From NCBI RefSeq assembly GCF_001540865.1, contig NC_033622.1, forward strand, positions 5,725,721 to 5,789,720: 64,000 bases of DNA, given 5' to 3'. This document shows, one piece after another, positions 24,060 through 35,931 of this stretch. Both the position numbers and the translations under genes were made by a program. Source of the DNA: Ananas comosus (Eukaryota; Streptophyta; Magnoliopsida; Poales; Bromeliaceae). Position 1 is the first letter of the stretch; each line of letters begins with the position of its first letter. A model generated the notes under the pieces. The model did not search any database. It was given only the letters and a program-made list of their open reading frames with translations, and was not told where the DNA came from.

Positions 24060-27000
24060 TGCTCGGTCCAGTCTCGCAACAAAAGATTCAACCGTTCGGA
24101 AGACCGAAAGACGTTGTGTGGCTGAGGCCGAAAAATGATGTTGTTTCTGTCTGTCCACACGACCCACCAAATTCCAGCTAAGTAGGTGAGGCCTTTCGAT
24201 CTCGAGGCGGCATCGGCGATGTTTCCGGTTGCAGTCCATAGTTGACAGACGTCCCCGAAGTCGTCAGCCGGAATGTCCTGTCCCGCAGTGGTAAGAAGAA
24301 GGTAACGAGTAAATACACAGTTGGAGAAGAAATAGTCGCAGTTTTTCGTGGGAAAGGTGCAGAAGACACTGTGGATTCACTCTCATCCCTCGGGTCGTCA
24401 GTCTGTCAGCAGTGGGTAGTCGTTTCCTTAGTAGTAGCCAAATGAAGGTTTTAATTTGATTGGGATCTTCAAACGCCAGAGGAATTGAAAGAGCGAGTCC
24501 TTGCGTCCGGAGTCAGAGGGACTTTACAGTGAACTATTGATTCGAGGTCCACCTCTATTTGATTGAATCAGGTGTGTCGTGTGGGCGAGTATAAGAAGCA
24601 GGACTTTAAGTGGGGTCATTTGTCTACGGCGTGCGCCCGAAGTTGACTCCGAAAGACCCCTACAAATAAATCGCCATCTCCAGCCGTTAGTGTCCCAGCA
24701 ACGCGAGACTGTGGCGTCCTTGTTCCTAATGCTGGCGAAGATATAGGGAAACAAGGTACTCAAGGGTGCTTCACCCGCCCAGATGTCTGTCCAAAATCGG
24801 ATGTTTGTCCCATCACCCAACTCATGGGTTATACTGCGTTTAAAAACGTCACGGCAGCGAAGAACACCTTTCCACCATTGAGGTGCGGCACGAAGGAACG
24901 ACCCTCGCATAACGGCCTGCGTCTTACGTAGTAGAGGGTGTTGATAATTTTACGCCAAGGCAGATGTGGTTCATTGAAAAAACACCACCACCATTTGGTG
25001 ATAAGGGCCTCGTTCATAGATTTCATGTCTAAAATCCCCAGACCCCCTTCTTTTTTACTTTTGCAAGTTGATTGCCAATTGACGAGACATGCGCCTCCAG
25101 AGATTTTGGGGGCCCCTTTCCAGAAGAAAGCTCTGCGCAAACCTTCAATCTGCTGCAAGACCCAATAGGGGGCTTTGAAGACAGATAGAAAGAATAGAGG
25201 CAGGTTGGTGAGGACCGAGTTGACGAGAGTTAGTCTGCCTCCGTAGGAAAGGAGTTTGGCTTTCCATCCATCGATTCTCGCCTCGATGCAATTAATGACC
25301 AAGTTCCAGTCTTCCTTGCGTAGTCGTTTTGAATGTAGAGGTAGACCAAGGTAGCGGAGCGGAAGGGAGCCAACGTTGCATCCAATAATGTTGGCGAGTT
25401 TAAATGCGCGGTGTGAATCCTGGCCCAAGTAGAACAGCTCAGATTTGGAAGTATTGACCTTGAGACCAGATGCCCAATGGAAGATTTTCAGAATGAAGTG
25501 CAAATTTCTGAAGTATTTTTTCTCTAGCTCACAGAAAAAGAGAGTATCATCAGCATATTGGATTAGCACCGTCTAACAGTCATTTGACGGCCCAATACCG
25601 TGGAGAAGGTTGTTGCTCTTTGCTGTAGCCGTCAATCTGGCCAGACAGTCGACGGCCAGAAGGAAGAGGTGGGGGGAGAGGGGTTCTCCTTGTCTGAGCC
25701 CTTGTCTGAGCCCCTTCCGTGCTTTGAACCACGAGGTCGGGGTGTCGTTCACCAGCACAGCAATTTCGGCGTTACAGACACATTGTTCAAGCCAAGCCCA
25801 CCATTTGTCACTAAACCCTAACCACTGTAGAATACGTCTCAGGAACGGCCAGCTGACGTTGTCGAAGGCCTTTTGGAAGTCTGCTTTGAAACAAGCACAT
25901 TCCATGCCGGAATTCGTGCACCAGTTGACTAATTCGCTTGCGGTAACGAAGGAGTCAATGAGCATCCGGTCTTTGAGGAAGGCCGATTGCGTAGAAGAGA
26001 TGATGGGCGGCAAGGCGAGGGCTAGTCGGTTGGCTAGCATTTTGGAAATGATTTTCTGAATGCCATTGATAAGACTAATAGGTCTGTAGTCGCCAGCTTT
26101 GCGCGCTCCTTTTTTTAGGAAGAGGCACACAAAAGAATAATCGATAGGGCCAGAGGAAAGCTTGTTGTGTTGTAAATCAATGAAAACGTTGAAAATATCC
26201 TCCTTAACTGTCTCCCAGGAAGATTGATAAAAAATTAAAGGGAAGCCATCTGGTCCAGGTGCCTTGTCGCTGCCAAGTTGAAAGGTAGCGGCCTTGATTT
26301 CCTCGTGGGTGAAATTCGTCATTAGCGAGTCAGGGTTGGCTAGTCTGTTGGTGCGGTAGAGGCCACTCCAATCTCCCAGAGACGGAAGATTGTCCTCTGC
26401 CTGCCCAAAAAGGCTCTTGAAAGTATGAAAAAAATAAGATCTTTTCTGCGCTTCGCTATCATAGATCCGACCGTCGTCGTCGACAATTTCTTCAATGGTG
26501 TTCCATCGCTTCCGGCCGTTTGCCACTGAGTGAAAGAATTTAGTGTTGCCGTCACCTTCCTTAAACCAAGTCTGTTTCGCTCTGGTCTTCCAAAGGATTT
26601 CTTCCTCCTGTAGGATTAAGTGGAGCTTGGACTTGAGGTGTGCTCGATGATCTAAAGTTGACTGGGGCAAGATATGCTGCTCCTCAAGGTGGTCAATCTG
26701 TAGAAGTTCGTCCTAAATCGCCCTTTGCGTGTTGATGATGCTGTGAAAGTTCATCTTGCACCATTCCTTGATCCTAGTTCGACAATGTCGAAGCTTAGCG
26801 GTGATTGTGAGGATGGCCGAACCTTAGGCGGTATTTCGTTCCACCAGAGTGGAACGTTGGAAAGGAAGTCTTCTTTGGTTAACCAGACTTTCTCGAATCG
26901 GAACCTGTGCGGTGTGCACCAATGGCCGGTGGATAGGATAATCGGGGAATGATCGGAGGTAATCCTGGGGAGGGCTTTGACCATGCAATGGGGGAAGGTT

Positions 27001-27626
27001 TGATCCCAGTCTGTGGATACGAGAAATCTATCGAGCTTGGCTAAGGAGGGTTGCTGCTGTAAATTCGACCAAGTGAAGCTTTGATTAGCTAACGGTAAAT
27101 CAATCATCGCGAGGTGATTGATGAGGTCAGCGAACATGACCATGGCTTTGGAACTCCAAGGGCGGCGTTTTCTTTCAGATTGGTTTTTGGTGAAGTTAAA
27201 GTCGTCGCAGATAACCCAGTTGGCAGAGCAAACGTCGTTGAGGGAGAGAAGTTCCATACAGAAATCAGTCTTTCCTTCCCAAGTAGGTGGACCATAAACA
27301 TTTGTGAGGTAAAAGCGCTTTCCGCTAACTAGGTGAGTCAGGGAGAGAGTGAGGGAGAAATTTCCGGTGATAACCTCATTACACGAAAATACATGAGAAT
27401 TCCAACACGTGATAAGGCCGCCGGATGCTCCGATGGCAGGGACAAAATGGCATCTATCGAAGGAGGAGCCACAACACGAACGGAGGAAAGACCGGGACAC
27501 AGAATCGACTTTGGATTCTTGGATACAAACAACAGACCGACAAAAAGAAGAGACCGTAGACCTGACACAGCGACGCTTCGCGGGATCGTTAAGACCGCGA
27601 ACATTCCAGCACAGAATACTAAACAT
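24060..27626 (-). pseudogene. LINE ORF2: APE endonuclease and reverse transcriptase
   Basis: Endonuclease domain 27626-26751: starts MFSILCWNVRGLN, with CIQESK, YGPP, DDFN (usual GDFN) and the catalytic SDH in RITSDHSPI. A frameshift near 26820 leads to the RT frame (about 26800-24829) with DKAPGPDGFP, DFQKAFD, a motif B carrying a 4-residue duplication (GLRQGLRQGEPLSP), and the catalytic YADD at about 25555. One in-frame stop separates motif B from YADD (25573). A further frameshift near 24900 leads to the zinc-finger-like C-terminal part (24910-24524), and decayed text ends with GIWWVVWTDRNN (about 24180). ORF2 nicks target DNA and primes cDNA synthesis; this copy is inactive. Confidence 0.88.
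25688..25711 (-). repeat. 12-bp tandem duplication in RT motif B
   Basis: CCTTGTCTGAGC occurs twice in direct succession (25688-25699, 25700-25711). On the minus strand it duplicates the codons for GLRQ, in frame. Confidence 0.9.
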
Positions 27627-27675
27627 GAGTAAGACCTAACATGCACATCAAAACACTAAAAGCTTCAGTCCAGCC

Positions 27676-30492
27676 TTAGGCTTGCGCACGAAGGAAGTTG
27701 TGGAAATCCGCAGCATCAGCATCAGAGAGGATGACCCCGCAGAGAGCGCTCTTCGACTTAACATCTTCGGTGGTCCAGGTTCCCATCCCTCGCTCGAGAA
27801 GGTGGGCTTTCCTACGCACGGCTCTGTCGAGCACGGAGACCTTGGTCCGGGTAGAGAGGCGAGCACTGGACCTTGTGCAGTCACTAGGACCAACAGCATC
27901 GGAAACCAAAGGGTCAGAGGCAGGCAGCGAGACCAGGGGTGGGGGCGAAAACCGTCCGATTTCGAGGCCAACTGGAGAAGGTAGTTGCTCACTGCGGAGG
28001 GGCTCGAAAAACTGGTCGAGGCGGGAGGGCCCGAGCCCCAAGTGGGAGACTGCGGGCCGCAGGGGGGGGCCGAAAGAACCGAGCGGGCGGCCTAAAAAGG
28101 GTAGCTGCTCCATCTAGGCGACTATGGACCGCTGTCCGAGCGAGGGAGTCACAAGCCTCGACTGGGTGGGGCCAAGTGGACCGGGCCCCGGCAGAACGTC
28201 GAAGTCGAGCCCCGCCTGGAAGTGGCCGAGTGAACCGAGCCCGCAGAGAGACGGCCCGATCAATGCAGGCCCAAGTTCCTGCTGTGAAGGCCCACCTAGA
28301 AGTCGCCCGTCTGAAGAGGGAAGCAGGTCGAGCAGGGGAAGCCCAAGCCCCACCTGGACAGAGGTGGGCCGCTGTCCGCGCGACGGAGGCCCCAGTCGGA
28401 CTAGGGCTTGGGTTAGCGAGAGGCCCGATAGGAGTGGGCCACCCAGCGAAGCAGCGGTGAGCGGAAACCCTAGCCCATGAACTTCGGGAACAGAAGCGTG
28501 GAGGGTCCACAGCGGTGAGGGCGGCGCTGACTTCGAGCAGGTAAAGTGACATCTGAGAGAGAAGCACCAGCGCGAGTCCAGAGAATAGAAGATCCGATCG
28601 AATCCTCTCGAGTCAGGAGGAAGAGGGAGTACCTCCTGTCCCTTGGAAAGATGACTTTCCAAAACTGGCTGCGGGGCATTGATGGCGAGAGGGGGGCAGA
28701 TAATAAATGGAGAAGACAGAAAAAAGGGCGGGACAAATGACATGCTGATGCAACGTCCAACGGGAGGGGGAGTTTGCATGGAAAAGGAATGTGACTCAGC
28801 TACAGGGTTTGAATTTGAAAAAAAACAGGGGAGGTCAAACCCGACTCCTCAGGCCGGAGATGGGTCAACAGCAGGCAAGCAACGCGTAATGGAAGGCGGG
28901 CGCTGCGGTGGTGGTGAAGGATCGGCGGCTTTGAGATGTGTTTTGGTGGAGTCGTCGTGAACTCCCGTACAAACATATTGGGGGGGAGGACGTCGTCCTT
29001 CGCGACCAGGGGCGGCAACGGCTGATGCAGGGGGAACGGGTCGCCTTCTATCGCGGATTTCCGACGAATTCCAAGAGGCGTCGGAGTTGGATGATCCGCC
29101 AGTCGAGGAAAACCTCCCTCTGTAGCTCCCTTCACTGCGGTAGTTGGGATTTGGTGACCTCCTGGGCGGCTCCGACAGGTGAGGATCATTCTGGTCAGTA
29201 CGTTCGTTGCGTGGGACGACTCCGCCAGCATCTTCAGCGCGCGCCCAACGTTCCAGCTGAATGAGCACGGAGATTGACACATCTCCAAAGCTGATTTCAA
29301 GGTTTTCGGGGATGTCAGAGAGATGGTTGATGTCCACGAAGCACCGGTACCCTGACAGGTCAACCATGCGAACGGTGAAGTCGTCGGCTCTAATGAACCG
29401 AGCAAAGCCACCAACAAGCGCATGTGCGGGAGGACCAACACTCATATAGTAGACTGACCGGTCTAATCCACGCCCTCTAGGTGAGAGGGGGATGACGGGC
29501 ACCGTGGTAGGGGTCCCAAGGAAAGCAGCGAAGCTGGATTTCCCCGAGTGAGGGTCTCCCTGCGGAGGAGCTGTTCGCACGGCACCGATTCCGGGAGGAA
29601 GACGACAGTCTCTTTCACGATACCGCGCAACGTGGAAGTCGGAAGGATACCCGCCAAAGCGACTCACAAGGCCATTGGCAATGGAGTCCTGCGGAAAGTG
29701 GCCCAAGTTCGACGGGGGGATGACGTCGACTAGGATGGCATTGCGGCGTCGGTTTTGGCAGGCGAAGAAATCGTTGGAGAGCGGCACAAAAGCGCTAAGG
29801 TATGACGAGCGGGCGCGCATGGCCCGGTAAACGCCCAACGGGAAGCGGTTCATGGCGTTGCAGGCTCGCGCGATGTGGCCGGACTTGAAGCACCTGGCGC
29901 ACCGGAGCGGGTCTCGACAGTGGGAGGCCCTGTGGTCCCGACCCAGACACCTGAAGCACTTTCCCTTGAAGGAGAAGCTGTTAGACGTCGCGACAAGGAG
30001 GAAGGGGCGCTTGGGGGGGGTGCGGAGTCGGGAAGGGGAAATGGGCAAAGGCGAGAGGAGGACTTCTTTAAAAGTCTTCTTGATAGGTCTCCAGGCTAGC
30101 TTGACAGGCTAAGAGAAGGCTTCAGCCGTAGGTTTGCTTGTGGGATGAGGCTTGTCAGCAAAGCGGTAGATGGGGGGAAATGAAGACCCAGCGGCGGATT
30201 GGACGGCTTCCGAATTGAGGTAGGTGGTGTGAGTTAATGCCACGCCAGCTTCGTCTGCCCAGGTAACTTTCTTGGAAGGCGGTCGGTCATGGGGGCCTGT
30301 CCACCGCTTGTGCGTCGACCCAGTCCCCTCCGGCTTCTGTTCGGAAAGTTGATCGTCAAGATGTCCGAGCGCCTTCTCCTTGCCTTTCCCTCGGCCAACA
30401 TGGAGTCCAGACACCTTATCCTTGCCCTTCGCTAAAGCCGCCCGCTCTATCTCTCCCTCTCTCTTTCTTTCTCTCTCTTTCTCTCTAACCAT
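27676..30492 (-). pseudogene. LINE ORF1 (CCHC zinc-knuckle RNA-binding protein)
   Basis: One continuous reading frame of about 938 codons interrupted by three in-frame stops (30109-30111, 28849-28851, 28114-28116) and no frameshift. The start is taken at ATG 30492, after a T/C tract. The N-terminus is basic and Glu/Arg-rich. Two zinc knuckles follow, CFRCLGRDHRASHC and CARCFKSGHIARAC (about residues 170-205), and the C-terminal half is Pro/Ser/Gly-rich. L1 ORF1 products bind element RNA to form the transposition particle. The next frame, ORF2, begins 49 bases downstream. The few, dispersed stops suggest a fairly young copy. Confidence 0.78.
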
Positions 30493-30505
30493 TTTTCCTT
30501 TTTTT

Positions 30506-32047
30506 CTTATATATTGTTGCTAATTCTAGTTCATATCCGAATGTGCATATTAGTATATATTACTATCCAAATAATATTTGAATTCGAAGAAATATCCGAT
30601 CTTATTCGAATCCGTTTTTAGCAAATACAGAAATGAAAATTTAGCACCCAACACATATGCATTCGAATTTGCATCCAAAAAAAAAAAGAAATGAATATAG
30701 TTTCATCAAATATCCGACTGTATTCGACCGTTTTCACCGCTAGAATTTATAATGAGGGTGAAGAAGACCAAGTTCCTGATTATGATAATACTAATAATAA
30801 TGAAAAAAAAGGTTTGCCTCAATTTTTCTGAACTATAGGTATCCCTTTTTTATTTTTCACAAGGCTTGACATACAAAGCATACATGTGGAACATTTCAGT
30901 ATCAGACGGGGCCCAATTAGGATCCAGCTGATAAGAATTTAGTCATATAGGCAATATGATAGCAACTAAGCGACATTGAAGAAAGTTTTATAGTGTTCTA
31001 TCAAGCCAGAATTTGACCACAGTTTTCACTTCATCCAAGTAAATAATTAACACAGAGATAGTAGGATCCGAACGGCACTCATGTTAGAACTGGATCTGAA
31101 TTCCGGTTTTCTGGTTGAAATACTGGCCTCAGGTAAAAAAAAAAAAACATTTAGTTGAAAAGAGATAGTACAATCATGTAAGAAGAGCGCGATGAAAATT
31201 CGGGTTATAACTTATAATGCATGGAGACCCCCTCAACTATAAGCAGTTTGAAACGGACCGCTCTACTTCTTTTTGTAATTGACAACCCTCCCAGCTAGGA
31301 AACGTCAATGATTTTGTCAACTCCAAAGCTGCTAAAGCTTTTAATTTAAAGGAATTGCTGAAATATTTAAGAGAATTTCACCAATTTAACTTACAGAAAT
31401 AACTGAAATGGAAATAATTGAAAATTGAGGAGTTTCAGTCAATAAAAACTTGAGAGATCTATTTCAGAAATGCCTCAGTTGAGGGTCTCTATGGTCCATA
31501 AATCTACGTAAAATCATCAGCATATTGGCCTGTAGAACTAAATTTTATCAAGGCATCCTCCCTGGTGCAGAAAATTTAATTCTTCTCGGAATACAAGCAT
31601 TATGAATTTTGCTTCAACAAATCAGATATACTGATTGAAGTGACTGAAAAGAGAGGTGACCAGTTCGATGACATGGAGATCTAAGAGAGTAAAAAATCAG
31701 AACGAGTAAATTGCACCACTAGTCCCTGAACTTGTGGTTAAATTTCACTTAGACCTCAAACTTGAAGTTTGACGTTTGAGACCTTAAGGCTTAAACTCTT
31801 GAAAATGTTTCACTCGAGTCCTTACCTAAATTTACCATTAAAGAAAAATTATTGTCCACCAATTGCATATCTACCTTAATGCACCATGCATCAATCAAGC
31901 TTTGATCTTCCATCCGACATTTCAATCCAACCATCCATTGAATTGTCATCTCTTCTATGTTCGAGAATTTGACTACCAATCTGAAAATATGAGATGAGAT
32001 ATGTAGAGATGAACACAGTGCAGGCAATTATTTTTCTCTTAAAATGA
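30506..32047. other. Right part of duplication unit A, intron-like
   Basis: Non-coding, AT-rich. Matches 33420-36248 of unit B except for the TRIM insertion there. Contains the left portion of a TIR element starting 'aaattgcaccactagtccc' (about 31708). Confidence 0.7.
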
Positions 32048-32153
32048 TTACCCTAACAAGGTTGCAGGAGAAAATGGAAAAGAAAAGAAAAAAGAATATT
32101 ATTGAGTTGCAATTTGCAGTTTTTAAGCTTCAATCTTCATGTTCAAGTCAGGA

Positions 32154-32303
32154 TTAATCAGCGAGGCTCAGCATTGTCTCGTTCAACTGGCGAAAACTGG
32201 TAAAGAGCTCATTCTTTCTAGCCTATATCCAATAATATATGGAGAAGGATGAGGCGGCGGCATAAAACAAAGAATAAGGCAAGATTAGGTTAAAAGAAAT
32301 TAT

Positions 32304-32338
<35 letters not shown>

Positions 32339-32445
32339 TAACATGCGTGTCGTCTCTCACCCACCTGTAATATGAGTCTGTGAACCTGTTCTTCAGCAAT
32401 CTTCGCACTATCTCGAGCTATCTTAGCAAGCTGAGATTCCTCTTG
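32154..32445 (-). CDS. CSN5: CSN5-like gene, last two exons
   Basis: The exon at 32445-32365 (81 bases, donor GTGGGT) encodes QEESQLAKIARDSAKIAEEQ and VHRLILQ. This corresponds to the conserved CSN5 segment that reads roughly (E)QLAKITRDSxKIxxEQVHGLMSQ. The exon at 32222-32154 (69 bases, acceptor TATAG) encodes ARKNELFTSFRQLNETMLSL, then AD and stop TAA. The phase is compatible (0 to 0). Upstream partners are the exons at 49940-51072: their last residues, SSHLEKE, align directly before QEESQLAKI. The terminal exon does not look like the usual CSN5 tail (VIKDILFN), so it may be a replaced 3' end. The junction over about 17.5 kb is inferred from sequence alignment only. Confidence 0.65.
32309..32336. 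repeat. (CA)n microsatellite
   Basis: About 14 CA units in the intron between the last two CSN5-like exons. The duplicate has (GA)n in its place. Confidence 0.9.
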
Positions 32446-34404
32446 CTGGAAAAGAGAAAAAAAAAGGAAGAGAAAAGATCATTCAAGCACGATTATATAT
32501 CTACTGTACTTTACCTGTGTAGTGTAAGGAGAAGCATCACAGAGGTAGATACCATAATTCACCGCACCTCACCTACCGAGGAGCAACAAATGTTCAAAAG
32601 ACATTTCAATTGAATTTTGAATCAAGGAGAAGAAAAATGTCAACCATAGAAAGATGGAAACTAAAAAATCAGTCTATGTTCCTCCTAGAGATCAAACTCA
32701 GTCTATGTTTCCTCCTAGAGATCCATTATAGGGACTACCTCATCAAACCGTTGGCATCCCTGTGGTAAGTCAAACAAATAGAGATTGGAAGGGTCTTAAA
32801 TGGGGTCCAAGTTGGGGAGACTATTTTAGAGGCAAAAGTGGTTAGGATAAACTCGATCGTATGCAAACATGGATGTCAAAATTATGCATCCAGTCAAATT
32901 CGGATTCGGATGTTATATTTACAATATATTCAACTTCGGATTCAAATACGGATATATTAGAATATTTCGAATTCGGGTTTGAATATCCAAAAATTAATAT
33001 ATGTTATAAATTCACTTATTGTGGAAAAATAAAAAGCGGATGGTGTAGCTTAGATGGCAGATAGCTTTCTCATATGTGAGAGGTGTGGGATTTGATTCCC
33101 CACACCTCAAATCATTTTCTAAATTTAACAACAATTATTTAAATTAAAGTATATATTTAAATTCAAATTTAAGATTAAATTATAATTATAAATTTAGATT
33201 TGAAAATATTGATTGGAGTTTGATTGCTTTTTAGGGGGAGATAAAAGGGATGTTAATATATGTTGTGGGGAATAAGGTGGTTCATTGTGCTTTCCTTTAT
33301 TTTATTTTTTTTTATGAGTTTCATATCAAAATTGCATAAATGTTTGTTAAATTTTAGATGTTATTTATTAAAATATAGGTATATAAAAACTTGAACACAA
33401 ATGTGAAAGTTTAGTTATATTGTTGCTAATTCTAGTTCGTATCCATATGTGCATATTAGTATATATTACTATCCGAATAACACTTGAATTCGAAGAAATA
33501 TCCGATCTTATTCGAATATGTTTTTAGCAGCTATGGTAATCCGACACATCCACATTCGAATTCACGTCCAAAAAAAAAAGATGTGAATATAGTTTCCTTA
33601 AATATCTTTGTAATGTGGGAGAAGGAGACCAAGCTCCTGATTATGATAATACTAATTATAATGAAAAAAAAAAAGGTCTGCCTGAATGTTTCTGAACTAT
33701 AGCTATCCTTTTTTTATTTTTCACAAGACTTCACTTACAAAGCATACATGTAGAGCAGTTCAGTATCAGACCAGGTCCAGTTAGGGTCCAGCTGATAAGA
33801 ATTTAGTCATATAGGCAATATGTTAGCAATTAAGTGCTATTGAAGAAAGTTTTATAGTGTTCTATCAAGCCAGATTTTTACTAGAGGTTTCACTTCATCC
33901 AAGTAACTAATTAACACAGAGATGATAGGATCCGGATGGCACTCAAGTTTGAACTGGATTTGAATTCAGATTTTCTAGTTGAAATACTGGCCTTAGGTTA
34001 AAAAACAGTTAGTTGAAAAGAGATAGTACAATGAAGTAAGAAGAGTGCGACGAAAATTCGAGTTGTAATGCATAAAGACCCCCTCAACTAAAGGCAGCTT
34101 GAAAAGGACCGCTCAACTTCTTGTAACTGACACCCTTTCAGCTAGGAAATGCTAATGATTCCGTCAACTACAAGGTGTTAAATTTAAAGGAATTGCTGAA
34201 ATATTTAAGAGAATTTCACCAATTTAATTTACAAAAATAAATGAAATGTAAACAATTGAAAATTGAGGAGTTTCAATCAATAAAATGTTGAGAGATCTGT
34301 TTCAGAAATGCCTTCAATTGAGGGTCTCCATAGTCCATACATCTACATAAATATCATCAGCAAATTGGCCGGTAGAACTAAATTTTATCAAGGCATTCTC
34401 CCTC

Positions 34405-35781
34405 TGTAACGATCCAACCCGCTGGCGATAATAACTCGTTGGGCCCAAACCAACGGCCCAAAATACTTAAGTCCAGTTATTATTAGTAGAGTGTAGGCCT
34501 CATATATTCTAATCAGAATTATTTTTCCATCCGGTGTGGGACTATTTGGGCGTTACAAACTCCCCCTGTTTAGACGCCGACGTCCTCGTCGAGTCCAAAC
34601 CAGATCACAGATGCAGACCAGAATTACATTCAAGAGATGGCTCCCACCAAATCCGTTAGTGTAGCACTTTATCCCGCATAGCACTTAGCTCTAACACTTC
34701 CGGCTGGTATTCGGCTCTGATACCAATTGTAGCAATCCGACCCGCCAGCAATAAGAACTCGTTGGGCTCGAAACCACCGACTCAAAATGCTTGAACCCAG
34801 TTATTATTACTAGGGTGGAGGCCTCTTATAATTCGATCAGAATCATTTTTCCATCAGATGTAGGACTATTGGGGCGTTACAAACTCTCCCTTTTTAGACC
34901 CTGACCTCCTCGTCAGGTCCAAACCAGATCACAGATGCAGAATAGAATTACTAGGCGATGTGAGATTCTAGAGGTGCCTCCTATGGGTTCAAGATGTCAC
35001 GCCCCAGCTTCCTAGGGGGTCACCAATCCTAGGACTACTCCCGTCCTAGCACGCTTAACTCTCTTAACCTCTTAGACCTAGCCACCGCTCAAAATGCTTA
35101 AGCCGGGTTAAGAATTTTAGATATATAGGACTACCTGGAGTCTCACATTCTCCCACCCTTAAGCCCTGACATCCTCGTCAGGCTTAGACACGCAAGTACT
35201 AGACGATGTGAGACTTGTCTCGCTAGCCTGAACCGACCTTGTGGTGAGCTGCGCTCCACTCACAACAGTCAACAGCATGAGATCCTCGTTCTCCCCGCTG
35301 TATAATCCTGGCTCAGCCAAGACTCATCTCACATTTCTGGCTGGTAATTGGCTCTAATACCAACTGTGACGCCCCAACTTCCCAGGAGGTCATCCATCCT
35401 AGGACTACTCCCATCCTAACACGCTTAACTCTCTTAACCTCTTGGGCCTAGCCACCGCCTAAAATGCTTAAGCCGGGTTAAGAGTTTTAGCCCTATTATA
35501 TCTTATATATAGGACTACCTGGGGTCTCACACAAGAGGCGGCTCTCACCAAATCCGTTGGTGTAGCACTTTGCCCCGCATAGCACTTAGCTCTCACACTA
35601 CCGGCTGGTATTCGGCTCTGATACCAATTGTAACGACCGGACCCGCTAGCAATAATAACTCGTTGGGCCCAAACCATTGGTCCAAAATGCTTAAGCCCGA
35701 TTACTATTACTAACGTGTAGGCCTCATATATTCCAATCAAAATCATTTTTCCATCCTATGTGGGACTATTGGGGCGTTACA
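34405..35781 (-). mobile_element. TRIM retrotransposon, three-LTR tandem form
   Basis: Three direct copies of a roughly 153-bp LTR (34405-34557, 34728-34881, 35629-35781), each starting TGTA and ending GTTACA, are separated by internal sequence. PBS text (reverse of TTGGTATCAGAGCC) lies at 34712-34727 and 35613-35628, so the element is on the minus strand. It is flanked by the perfect 5-bp TSD CCCTC (34400-34404, 35782-35786). No coding capacity. The second internal region is interrupted by a Cassandra element. Unit A has the empty site. Confidence 0.9.
34995..35531 (-). mobile_element. Cassandra TRIM (5S rRNA-derived LTRs)
   Basis: LTRs at 34995-35147 and 35365-35531 surround a short internal region with a reversed PBS (about 35350-35364). 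Flanking TSD is CAAGA (34990-34994, 35532-35536). On the minus strand both LTRs contain GTTAAGCGTG...GGGAGTAGTCCTAGGAT...TGACC(T/C)CCT-GGAAG, which is 5S rRNA-like text and defines Cassandra. Cassandra LTRs are known to carry pol III control regions of 5S type. Not a 5S gene, because only this domain is present and it sits inside an LTR. Confidence 0.9.
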
Positions 35782-35931
35782 CCCTCATCCATAGAAAATT
35801 TTAATTCTTCTTGGGATACTAGCATTATGAATTTTGCTTCAACAAATCAGATATATTAATTGAAGTGGCCGAAAAGAGAAGTGACCAGCTAGATGAGATG
35901 GAGATCTAAAAGAGTGAAAAGTCAGAACGAG

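Larger units (their letters stand above)
23682..30505 (-). mobile_element. Nearly full-length L1-type LINE
   Basis: Minus-strand element with ORF1 (30492-27676), ORF2 (27626 to about 24060) and a 3' region ending in poly(A) (T14 on the plus strand at 23682-23695). The paralogous unit B is uninterrupted at 33411-33420, which defines the insertion span. The 3' region contains a second T/A homopolymer with an n (23942) and a fragment of a (TA)n MITE end (about 23913-23940), so the tail may be composite. No clear TSD could be read. Confidence 0.85.
21965..32047. repeat. Tandem duplication, unit A
   Basis: Unit A matches unit B (32080-36248) in order: the CSN5-like terminal exons, the 'gatgtcaaaat...' decayed hAT-like stretch (23119 versus 32868), the 'agctttctcatatgtgagagg' block (23350 versus 33062), the intron text around 30750/33630 and 31500/34330, and the left part of a MITE at 31700/35930. 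It carries two insertions absent from B, a MITE (22372-22750) and a LINE (23682-30505). Without them it is about 2.9 kb. Confidence 0.85.

Noticed and set aside
27939..28567. Plus-strand and alternative minus ORFs of 118-192 aa
   Set aside because: Shadows of the GC-rich LINE ORF1 tail in other frames.
34995..35531. Possible 5S rRNA gene
   Set aside because: The 5S-like segment lies in paired LTRs with a PBS and 5-bp TSD, so it is Cassandra.
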